The notes under the pieces were generated by a model, which made no database searches, was not told the DNA's origin, and was given only the letters and a program-made list of their open reading frames with translations. A stretch of DNA of 13,874 bases from Gemmatimonadota bacterium (lineage in GTDB: Bacteria; Latescibacterota; UBA2968; UBA8231): the NCBI GenBank assembly GCA_009845645.1, contig VXZF01000437.1:1-13874 (forward strand), in the 5' to 3' direction. This document shows positions 1-6,510 of the stretch, one piece after another. The position numbers and the translations under genes were made by a program. Numbering within the stretch: the stretch's first letter is position 1; each line of letters opens with the position of its first letter.

Positions 1-101
1 CAGGCGACAACACGCACGGGTACGAAATCTGCGCGTGGGACGGCATCGTCAACACAGCGCAGTTACTTCTCGCTTATTTGGAAAATCCAGTGGTGGACTA
101 A
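1..101 (+). CDS. 3' end of an unrecognised protein-coding gene (partial)
   Basis: An open frame runs from base 3 to the TAA at 99-101, giving 32 visible C-terminal residues. It begins GDNTHGYEICAW and ends in the sequence LLLAYLENPVVD. The start lies outside the window. I do not recognise the family. The stretch looks like real coding sequence because it ends exactly against the stop of the opposing prenyl synthase gene. The HGYEIC segment with conserved-looking His, Glu and Cys could belong to a metal-dependent hydrolase, but that is only an impression. Its stop codon shares three bases with the opposite-strand stop (CTAA at 98-101), so the two genes converge with no spacer. Confidence 0.5.
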   Translation, partial: GDNTHGYEICAWDGIVNTAQLLLAYLENPVVD

Positions 102-1150
102 AAGGCGCGCTGGACCAGAAAGTCCAGCATTTCTCCCAGCATATCGCGCGCGGGGTTGGCCGGGAGTTTCCCTAGGTGCGTCAAGCTCTCTTCGACCTTC
201 TGCTGGCATACGCCCTCGACGTAGCGGTCGCATTCGTAGTGCTCGACCAAGGCAATGACCCGCTCGATTTCGGCAGCCGTGTTGCGGTGCCGCTCCTGGT
301 GCAAGATCGCCAGCACTTCTTCGCGTTCCGCCGCGTTGCATTTGCCCAACAGGTCGATGATAATCAAAGTCCGCTTCCCTTCCGCAATATCCCCACCCCG
401 CTCCTTGCCGTAGGCCCCGGAAGTAACCCCGGGTGCAGAGCCGGCGTCTTGTTCGGAAGAGCTCAAGTTCAGTAGGTCGTCGCGCAGTTGGAACGCAATG
501 GCCATGGACTCGCCGAAATCGCCGATACGAGTTCGCAATTCCATCTCGGCCCCCGCGATAATCGCCCCAGCCGTACACGGCCCCCGGCCCGTGTACCACC
601 CAGTCTTCTTGCGCAACATGATCATAAACTCGTCCTCGCTGGGAATGTAGCGCTGGCGAATCCAGCCCACGTCGTATGCCTGTCCCTCAAACGTCTCGCA
701 CGAGCCGCGGATCATCTCGTCGATCAAATCAAGCGCGACATCCGCCCCCAACACCTCGCGATTCGCGTTGAGGATCTCAAAGACCTTGGCGTACAGGGCA
801 TCGCCGACGTTGATGGTCAATGGGATACCGTGCAACTTGTGCAAACAGGGCTTGCCGCGCCGCATCTCCGAATCGTCTTCAATATCGTCGTGGACTACGG
901 CAAACGACTGGAACATCTCAAAGGCCACCGCAGTCCGCATGGCTTTCTTCACGTCGCCACCGCAGGCTTGACACGCCAGCAGCACCAACACCGGGCGGAA
1001 CCGTTTGCCGCCGCGCTCCGGGTAGTCGCGCATCAGCCGATATAGAAAGTCCTCGGGTTCGCGCACCACGAGGAACGAAAACATCTCCTCTTCTAGGTCT
1101 GGAATGTAGCGGTGCAAAAATTGGCGCAGGTCTCGGGGGACCGCAGACAT
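98..1150 (-). CDS. Polyprenyl (geranylgeranyl-type) diphosphate synthase
   Basis: This 350-residue trans-isoprenyl diphosphate synthase should condense isopentenyl diphosphate with allylic diphosphates in the cytoplasm. Visible motifs are GGKRFRP (47-53, IPP binding), the first Asp-rich motif DDIEDD (88-93) followed by RRGKP, a KKTGWY segment near 181-186, the second Asp-rich region FQLRDDLLNL (220-229) and GGDIAEGKRT (252-261). The second motif has Asn where DDxxD has its last Asp, as in some GGPP synthases. A Ser/Ala/Gly-rich insert of about 15 residues follows it. The start is the ATG at 1150, because GAAAGG sits about 6 bases upstream; an in-frame extension to 1219 would overlap the upstream gene. 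It is the last gene of the transaldolase-SIS operon, 25 bp after the SIS stop. Product chain length cannot be read with confidence. Confidence 0.93.
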   Translation of the reverse strand: MSAVPRDLRQFLHRYIPDLEEEMFSFLVVREPEDFLYRLMRDYPERGGKRFRPVLVLLACQACGGDVKKAMRTAVAFEMFQSFAVVHDDIEDDSEMRRGKPCLHKLHGIPLTINVGDALYAKVFEILNANREVLGADVALDLIDEMIRGSCETFEGQAYDVGWIRQRYIPSEDEFMIMLRKKTGWYTGRGPCTAGAIIAGAEMELRTRIGDFGESMAIAFQLRDDLLNLSSSEQDAGSAPGVTSGAYGKERGGDIAEGKRTLIIIDLLGKCNAAEREEVLAILHQERHRNTAAEIERVIALVEHYECDRYVEGVCQQKVEESLTHLGKLPANPARDMLGEMLDFLVQRAF

Positions 1151-1175
1151 GTTCAACCTTTCGTTGTGAGCACAT

Positions 1176-1760
1176 CTACCACCTAGTGCGCTCCACTTGT
1201 ACTTCGGGATGCGAAACAATTAAGTGCCATATAACGGCTTGGAAGGATTCCGTCAGCGGCGTGACCACATCCGCCGCGATCGTCGGCACAATCGCACAGG
1301 CATCGGCAACTTGGGCCGTAAAGCCGCCATCTCTCCCCACGATGCCGCAAATTTTGGCTCCGATTTCTTTGGCGTACTCCAGTGCTACAACCAAGTTGAC
1401 GCTGGTATTCAGCGGGCGATTGCCACCGCCGACGGACAAGACCAAGATCAGATCCTTTTCATTTAAGCGGCTACCCTCCAGCCATTTGGCAAAGGCCGTG
1501 TCCCAGCCCTCGTCGTTGATGCGCGCCGTCAGCTCCGAGACGTTGTCTGTGGGTGCATAGGACTCAATACCGGCGATTTTGCGAAAGTCGTTGACCGCGT
1601 GGCTCGCATTGCCCGCGCTGCCTCCCACGCCGAGGACGAAAAGCCGCCCCCCGCGCTGACGGGTCTCGACGATGAGTTGGACTATCGCTTCGATCGCATT
1701 GCGATCTAGCTGCTCGATGGCTTGCGCCGCCGCCGCCAAGTACTGTTGGGTGTAACTCAT
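1176..1760 (-). CDS. SIS-domain sugar-phosphate isomerase, GmhA-like
   Basis: This 194-residue single SIS domain protein resembles phosphoheptose isomerases (GmhA), which convert sedoheptulose 7-phosphate to D-glycero-D-manno-heptose 7-phosphate in the cytoplasm. The phosphate loop is GVGGSAGNASHAVND (44-58), and His54 and Asp58 line up with the metal-binding His and Glu of GmhA. The second loop reads LSVGGGNRPLNTS (108-120) instead of the usual SGNS-type loop. Gln174 and His179 lie in the C-terminal helix where GmhA has catalytic Gln and His, but my alignment there is loose. The start at 1760 lies 9 bp after the transaldolase stop with only a weak GGCGG-type ribosome site, so coupling is likely. 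A transaldolase neighbour that could make sedoheptulose 7-phosphate supports the heptose reading. Another ketose or aldose phosphate is possible. Confidence 0.85.
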   Translation of the reverse strand: MSYTQQYLAAAAQAIEQLDRNAIEAIVQLIVETRQRGGRLFVLGVGGSAGNASHAVNDFRKIAGIESYAPTDNVSELTARINDEGWDTAFAKWLEGSRLNEKDLILVLSVGGGNRPLNTSVNLVVALEYAKEIGAKICGIVGRDGGFTAQVADACAIVPTIAADVVTPLTESFQAVIWHLIVSHPEVQVERTRW

Positions 1761-1769
1761 CCGCCGCGC

Positions 1770-2519
1770 TTACAGGCTGTAGCCGGCAGCCGTGGCATCC
1801 GCGTAAAAAATCTGCACCGTCTCCAGCGAGAACTGCCCCATTTCCTTGCCCAAGGTCGGCAACTTTTTGATGATGTCGCTGGTGCAGGTGATGATGTGGC
1901 AGCCGATGCTGTCGGCTTGAACGACATTGTACACCTCGCGCGGGCTGGCCCAGATGAGTTCGGCTTGGGGGTTGGACGCGAGTAGCTCGACCGATTCGGC
2001 CATGACCGGCATGTAGTCTAGCCCAGCGTCGGCGATGCGGCCGGCAAAGACCGACACGCAGCACGGTGCCCCGCCCTCGACCGCGGCCGCCACTTCTCGC
2101 ACTTGGTCGAGTAGAAAGATCGCCGTGACGTTGACCTTGACCCCGGCGTGAGACAGCCGATGGACCAAGTCGTAGCTGACCTCGCCCTTGGTATTGCTGA
2201 CGGGAATTTTGGCGTACACGTTTTCGCCCCAAGTGGCGATCTCGTGGGCTTGGCGCTCCATGTCGTCGAACTCGTCTGAAAAGACCTCAAAGGAAATGTG
2301 GCGGTCGGGAATGGCCGCGACGATGTCGTGGGCAAAGGCCCGGTAGTCGGTGACACCCGCTTGACGCATTAAGGTCGGATTGGTCGTAAACCCGGAGACC
2401 AGCGGATTGGCATAGCTCGCCAGCATGCTCTCGCGGTCGGCTCCATCGGCGAAGATTTTTACCGCGAGGGCGGCGGCGTTTTTTTCGTACGCTAGCACTT
2501 GCGAAGTGAGGGTGGTCAT
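1770..2519 (-). CDS. Transaldolase, short single-domain type
   Basis: This 249-residue TIM-barrel class I aldolase is of the transaldolase / fructose-6-phosphate aldolase family, transferring a dihydroxyacetone unit through a Schiff base. Signature segments are KIFADGAD (21-28, with Asp24 in the family's catalytic Asp position), GFTTNPTLM (43-51), SFEVFSD (76-82), VYAKIPVSN (101-109, with Lys104 the probable Schiff-base lysine), VNVTAIF (129-135) and SVFAGRIADAG (156-166). It is longer than the roughly 220-residue MipB/TalC forms and shorter than the roughly 320-residue TalB forms. The start ATG at 2519 has a strong AAAGGAG about 6 bases upstream. It is the first gene of the operon with the SIS isomerase and prenyl synthase. 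An AT-rich stretch at 2545-2575 probably holds its promoter, but I could not fix -35 and -10 boxes. Confidence 0.93.
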   Translation of the reverse strand: MTTLTSQVLAYEKNAAALAVKIFADGADRESMLASYANPLVSGFTTNPTLMRQAGVTDYRAFAHDIVAAIPDRHISFEVFSDEFDDMERQAHEIATWGENVYAKIPVSNTKGEVSYDLVHRLSHAGVKVNVTAIFLLDQVREVAAAVEGGAPCCVSVFAGRIADAGLDYMPVMAESVELLASNPQAELIWASPREVYNVVQADSIGCHIITCTSDIIKKLPTLGKEMGQFSLETVQIFYADATAAGYSL

Positions 2520-2615
2520 GGTATTGCTCCTTTAGATTCGTGATCGGCTTAAGTCTATTAATATTAAATATAAAGCTCGCTGCCGGAAAATTGCTGCAGT
2601 TCACGTGCGGCGCGG

Positions 2616-2645
2616 TTGGCAATAGTAAAACGCGTATCGTATAAT
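2616..2645 (+). promoter_or_regulatory. Sigma70-type promoter for the TolC-family gene
   Basis: TTGGCA at 2616-2621 (one mismatch to the -35 consensus) is followed after 18 bp by an exact TATAAT at 2640-2645. Transcription would start near 2652 and give a leader of about 45 nt ending in AGAGG at 2686-2690, 7 bases before the ATG at 2698. The same intergenic region also serves the divergent transaldolase operon. Confidence 0.7.
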
Positions 2646-2697
2646 TACAGGTAACCGCTGCATCTAACTCCTCATCCAATTAAGTAGAGGCTCTGCG

Positions 2698-4137
2698 ATG
2701 AAATACCAATGGGCACTAGTCGGTTTGCTAATCGCCACCACCTGCTCGACAGCCGAGATTCTCTCGCTGCAGGAGTGCATCGACTTGGCCATGCAAAACA
2801 ACCTACAACACCAAAGGAACCAACAAGATCTAGACAACAGCCACGTCCAACTGACGGCGGCGCAAGCGCCTTTTACCTTCGGCATGGACGCCTTTGTCAC
2901 CGCCCCTAGTTTCACCGGACTACGCGACACTCAAGAAAACGTCGCCCTCCAAACCCGAGTCCGCGAAGAGAATACCGATGTCTCCTACTCGGGCAACCTG
3001 CGCATGACCCAGCGCATGCGCCACCTCGGCCAACTCACGCTGACCTCTGTGGCTCTACGCCGCGACTTCTCGTCCAACCGCCGCGAGGATTTCCTCGACT
3101 ATTCGGGTTCGACGCGCCTTGCTTACGAGCGCGACATACTCGGCCAGCCCAGCGAAGAAATCGCGCTCAAGCGCGCCGAGCACGGCCTGCAAAGCGCACG
3201 TCTCAACTTCGACCGCCAGCGGCTCCAGCTAGAGGGCCAAGTCATCGACGATTACTACAATTTAGTGCAGAGCGTCCGCGAACTCGAAATAGAGGAACAG
3301 CGCCTAGCGCAGTCGCGCGCCAATTTGGAGCTAGCTCAACGAAAATTTGAGGTCGGCCTCATCGCCGAAGTGGAAGCCCTGCGCCTACAGGTAGAGATGC
3401 TACAGGCCGAAGCCACGTATGACCAAGCGCAAACCGATATCGAATTGCGCCGCGATCTGCTCCGCGAAACCCTCGGACTCGATGTGTGGGAACCGATCAC
3501 AATCGACACTGATGTCCAGTACGAGATTCATCCCATCGACGCCCAACGCGCTCTTGAAATCGGCCTAGCGCGCCGCACCGACATGAAACGAGCGGAAATT
3601 TTCGAGGAAATCAACGAGTTGAATCTAGCGGAGACCCGCCGCCGCAACGGCATTAACGCTACCTTCGGTGCCAATGTCAGCATGCAGGGACGCGGTCCAG
3701 AAATCAGCGCTGTCAGCGACAATTTCGAGCGCAATCGGTGGGGAGTCGATCTGCAGATAAGCCTGCCGCTGATCGACAGCGGCCAGCGACAGGCCAACAT
3801 CAGCCAAGCGCGCATCGCCTTGGAGCAAAGCCGCCTCGGACGCGAGCAGCAGCGCCGCCTAATCATCCAGCAGGTTCGCGACGCCACGCGCCGCGTCCAC
3901 GAGGCCGAGCGCCAGATTGACCTGCGCCAAGCCGCCCTCGAATTTGCCCAGCGCACCTATGACGTCGAGCAGAGCCGCTTTGAACTCGGCTTGGCCGACA
4001 GCCAGCAATTGCTCCAAGCTCAAGGCAATTTGACGCAGGCTCGGATCAACGCCTTAGCCGCGGTCATAGGCTACCAGCGCCAACTCAAAAACGTGCGGCT
4101 CGCCACTATGGCCGAGCTAAAAGAGCTGGCTCCTTAG
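2698..4137 (+). CDS. TolC-family outer-membrane efflux channel protein
   Basis: This 479-residue outer-membrane factor should trimerise into a beta-barrel and periplasmic tunnel for efflux or type I secretion. Residues 1-19 form a signal peptide (MKYQ, a hydrophobic core, cleavage likely after CSTA). LSLQECIDLAMQNN (22-35) is the typical N-terminal OEP helix. Two long Gln/Arg/Glu-rich coiled-coil halves follow, about 150-260 and 350-470, each containing the repeated RxFExGLxxxxxLLxAQ-like pattern (KFEVGLIAEVEAL and RFELGLADSQQLLQAQ). VDLQISLPLID is the strand preceding the second half. The start is set by AGAGG 7 bases upstream. No inner-membrane pump or membrane-fusion gene is adjacent, so it is an orphan channel gene with its own promoter. 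Downstream it converges with the DksA-like gene across a palindrome. The transported substrate is unknown. Confidence 0.93.
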   Translation: MKYQWALVGLLIATTCSTAEILSLQECIDLAMQNNLQHQRNQQDLDNSHVQLTAAQAPFTFGMDAFVTAPSFTGLRDTQENVALQTRVREENTDVSYSGNLRMTQRMRHLGQLTLTSVALRRDFSSNRREDFLDYSGSTRLAYERDILGQPSEEIALKRAEHGLQSARLNFDRQRLQLEGQVIDDYYNLVQSVRELEIEEQRLAQSRANLELAQRKFEVGLIAEVEALRLQVEMLQAEATYDQAQTDIELRRDLLRETLGLDVWEPITIDTDVQYEIHPIDAQRALEIGLARRTDMKRAEIFEEINELNLAETRRRNGINATFGANVSMQGRGPEISAVSDNFERNRWGVDLQISLPLIDSGQRQANISQARIALEQSRLGREQQRRLIIQQVRDATRRVHEAERQIDLRQAALEFAQRTYDVEQSRFELGLADSQQLLQAQGNLTQARINALAAVIGYQRQLKNVRLATMAELKELAP

Positions 4138-4157
4138 CTTCCCAATCCTCATACAAA

Positions 4158-4185
4158 GTAGGGGCGACCAGCCGGTCGCCCCTAC
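4158..4185. repeat. Perfect palindrome at a convergent gene junction
   Basis: GTAGGGGCGACC (4158-4169), a 4-base loop AGCC, then the exact complement GGTCGCCCCTAC (4174-4185). It lies 20 bp after the TolC stop and 24 bp before the DksA-like stop, so it is the only structured element between two converging transcripts. On the minus strand the stem is followed by TTTGTAT, a weak U-tract; on the plus strand there is none. It may be a bidirectional transcript end or a copy of a dispersed palindromic repeat. Only this copy is seen in the window. Confidence 0.75.
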
Positions 4186-4209
4186 TCGAATAACGCGCGG
4201 ATTAAGCGC

Positions 4210-4698
4210 CTATTTGTCGTCTTCTGAATCCATCAGCGGATGCGAGAATTCTTCTATATCCTCGCCAAACATCCGCCGTGGGCGCAGCCGGGTATAGGAC
4301 GGAATCTGGTTCTGCTCCTCGGCCTCCTGACAGGACACGCACAGCCGCGCCGTGGGCAGGGCCTCCAAGCGCGGCTTGGGAATAAACGGACAGGTCGCAC
4401 ACAGGTTTAAGGGCTTTTCAAGGCAGGCTTCGCACTTGCCATACGTCGTGCTTTCTAGCTTCTCGAGCGCCAGCGTGACCTCCTCCAACTCGCGGCGCTC
4501 AGTATCCCCCAGCGCCACCAAAAGCTCCATAGCTCCGGCCTCGACTGCTCGGTCGAGATCGTCGGCCTTGGGGTCTTGCAACTCGTCGATCTCGTGCTCG
4601 GTTCCATCCAGATCGCTGAGCAATTCAGCGCGGCGGACTAGGAGCCTCTTCTTTATTCGCTCTCGATCTCGCTTGTTGAGGGCCACCTTTTTGGCCAT
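4210..4698 (-). CDS. DksA/TraR-type zinc-finger protein with an additional CxxC
   Basis: This 162-residue protein has a basic N terminus, a long helical hairpin (about 8-85) and a C-terminal zinc finger, matching the DksA/TraR fold that enters the RNA polymerase secondary channel. The hairpin tip carries DDLDRA (46-51), which fits the DxxDxA motif needed for DksA activity. The finger has three CxxC pairs: C89/C92, C100/C103 and C120/C123, whereas the usual C4 type has two. The spacing from C103 to C120 with IPKPRLEALPTARLCVSC matches the standard finger, so C89/C92 looks like the extra pair. The acidic tail ends in MDSEDDK. The start ATG has GGGGAG about 6-7 bases upstream. It lies 45 bp behind the glycosidase-like lipoprotein and is probably co-transcribed. 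Transcription regulation by RNA polymerase binding is inferred. Confidence 0.85.
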   Translation of the reverse strand: MAKKVALNKRDRERIKKRLLVRRAELLSDLDGTEHEIDELQDPKADDLDRAVEAGAMELLVALGDTERRELEEVTLALEKLESTTYGKCEACLEKPLNLCATCPFIPKPRLEALPTARLCVSCQEAEEQNQIPSYTRLRPRRMFGEDIEEFSHPLMDSEDDK

Positions 4699-4743
4699 AA
4701 TTTTCTCCCCTTTAACCGGCTCTAAAGCCAGTGGATTACCCGT

Positions 4744-6510
4744 TTAAATGCCCGTTGCCTGCAAGCGAAAAACCGCCGTGCCCAACGGCTCCAACTCTGC
4801 GGCGAGCCGCCCGTTGGCCAGCGTCGGGACCGCCTGCCCGCGGACCACTTCGACCCGCCCTATCGGCGGCAAGCCCTCCAGACGCAAATCGAGCTGCCGC
4901 GTATCTTCGGCGACATTGACGGCAAATGCGTAAAAATCGCCTTTGTATTCTTTGATCGCCACTGAGACCTCGCCACTGGTCGGTTGTGCCTCCAAGCTGT
5001 GCTCCTCCTGCAATAACACCGGGCCTAATTCGGCAAGCTCGACCGCGAGGCGCTGCACTTCTCGCCACAGGGCGAGGGGCTGGATGTGGCGTTCGTTCTC
5101 CTCGCAATAGCGGTAAAACAACACGCCCTTGGCCCCTCCAACTAGCCCTTGGTAGATCATGTTCCGCAACTCGGTTGCCGTCGGCGAGCGCGCCCAATGC
5201 TCCACCCCGCCAAAGGCCTGGGCGATCAACCAGACCGGCTTCCGCTCCAGCGAGGTCCAGCGCGCCCGCTCCATATAGTCGCCCACCTGACTGATGGAGT
5301 AATTCGGAATCGGATAGACGTCTATAGCCAAGATATCGCTGGCGTCCGAATATGCGGCGTATGTGTGCGGTCGGTTGTTGACCAAATAGACTGGATGATA
5401 GGGATCGAGTTCCCGGATTAGCTCGTATATCGCCAAAGCAGACGCAGGAGCCATCTTGGTCTCGGCTGGCTCGTCAACCAAATACCACGCCAAGAGCGCC
5501 GGATGCTGGCGATAGCGTTTGACGAGGGCGGCAATGGCCCGATAATCCGGCTCGGGCTTGCGCCGGGCGTACTCGGTCAGCTCTAGAAGTATCTGCATCC
5601 CCTCTACGGCAGCCGCGTCCATTAGAGCGGCGACTTCTTCTCCACGCAGCTTGTAGTAGTAATCCCCGGAATTAAAATGTAGCTGGCGCATTGGAGCGAG
5701 GATATCTGCCCGCAGCCAGTACAGCCCAATGGGAAAAAACGGCTTGCCATCGACGAGCAAGGACTGGCTGAATAGGTCGATTTTCACTTCCCGTACGGCT
5801 GGTGCGAACTTCTCGCAAGCCACGGCCAGCGAATCCGCTCCGCCGACCGGGTCCAGCCACCGCGCCACCAACTCATAACGCCCTGCGAGCAAGGCGTCTG
5901 CGGCAAAGGCCCCAGCGACTTCCTGCCCGATCATGTTTACATCCAAGCGATCCAAGACCTCGTCGCCGCGTTGCAACTCGACCGTCACGGGAATGGTCGT
6001 ATCAGCCCAGCGATTGCGCCGCAGCCGAAAGCGGATCTCATCTTCTACGGTATAATACGAGCGATCGCCCGAAAGCTCCCAAGCGGGCCGGGCAAACAGG
6101 TGCAACTCTTCGATCGCGTGGATGGGGGTGTCGATTTCTGGATCGTATAGCCGCAATGCCGCGCGGTGTATGCCAGCCTCTGCCAGCCGATACGGCAGTG
6201 CATAACGCACTATACGCCCCTGCGGTACCTGCAACCGGTGCTCAACCTTGTGCTGCTCTCCCGAAGGGGTTTCCCATTCCAGCAGAGCTAACAGGAGGCG
6301 CGAACCAGTACCTGGCCTGAACAACTGCAAGTCGAGCAGGTTGTCGCCTACTATGGGTAGCTGTTCTTGGATGATCTGGACCGTCGGCACATCGGGCGTC
6401 GTATTGGGAGCCATTTGCCCGCAAGCACTTAACAATGCCAACAGGGCAAAGTAAAAGGGCCGGGAGACAGCGCCCCTCGGCCCACTCCTCGGCAGTAAGC
6501 GCCCCTTCAA
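4744..6510 (-). CDS. Lipoprotein with glycoside-hydrolase-like TIM barrel
   Basis: This 588-residue exported lipoprotein has a basic N terminus and hydrophobic stretch to the lipobox LSAC (Cys30), then Thr/Pro-rich linker. Beta-sandwich-like sequence runs about 45-240, followed by a TIM-barrel-like domain from LLVDGKPFFPIGLYW (251-265) to about 490 and a small C-terminal beta domain. HPALLAWYLVDEP (336-348) matches the W-x-x-x-DEP strand of clan GH-A-like enzymes, with Glu347 the candidate acid/base. PVWLIAQAFGG (425-435) is in the strand where the nucleophile is expected but has no Glu; Glu437 is close. The start is TTG at 6510, preceded by GCAGG and overlapping the upstream TGA as TTGA, so translation is coupled. 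Substrate is unknown. A non-catalytic sugar-binding role remains possible. Confidence 0.75.
   Translation of the reverse strand: MKGRLLPRSGPRGAVSRPFYFALLALLSACGQMAPNTTPDVPTVQIIQEQLPIVGDNLLDLQLFRPGTGSRLLLALLEWETPSGEQHKVEHRLQVPQGRIVRYALPYRLAEAGIHRAALRLYDPEIDTPIHAIEELHLFARPAWELSGDRSYYTVEDEIRFRLRRNRWADTTIPVTVELQRGDEVLDRLDVNMIGQEVAGAFAADALLAGRYELVARWLDPVGGADSLAVACEKFAPAVREVKIDLFSQSLLVDGKPFFPIGLYWLRADILAPMRQLHFNSGDYYYKLRGEEVAALMDAAAVEGMQILLELTEYARRKPEPDYRAIAALVKRYRQHPALLAWYLVDEPAETKMAPASALAIYELIRELDPYHPVYLVNNRPHTYAAYSDASDILAIDVYPIPNYSISQVGDYMERARWTSLERKPVWLIAQAFGGVEHWARSPTATELRNMIYQGLVGGAKGVLFYRYCEENERHIQPLALWREVQRLAVELAELGPVLLQEEHSLEAQPTSGEVSVAIKEYKGDFYAFAVNVAEDTRQLDLRLEGLPPIGRVEVVRGQAVPTLANGRLAAELEPLGTAVFRLQATGI

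Noticed and set aside
488-1045. 185-codon plus-strand open frame
   Set aside because: It is antisense to the prenyl synthase, whose motifs are complete; the translation has no recognisable domain.
820-1560. 246-codon plus-strand open frame
   Set aside because: It spans the antisense of two clear genes (prenyl synthase and SIS isomerase) and has low-complexity composition typical of a shadow frame.
1564-2232. 222-codon minus-strand frame across transaldolase and SIS genes
   Set aside because: It is an alternative frame over two well-supported genes, rich in Arg/Gly as expected for a frame shadow.
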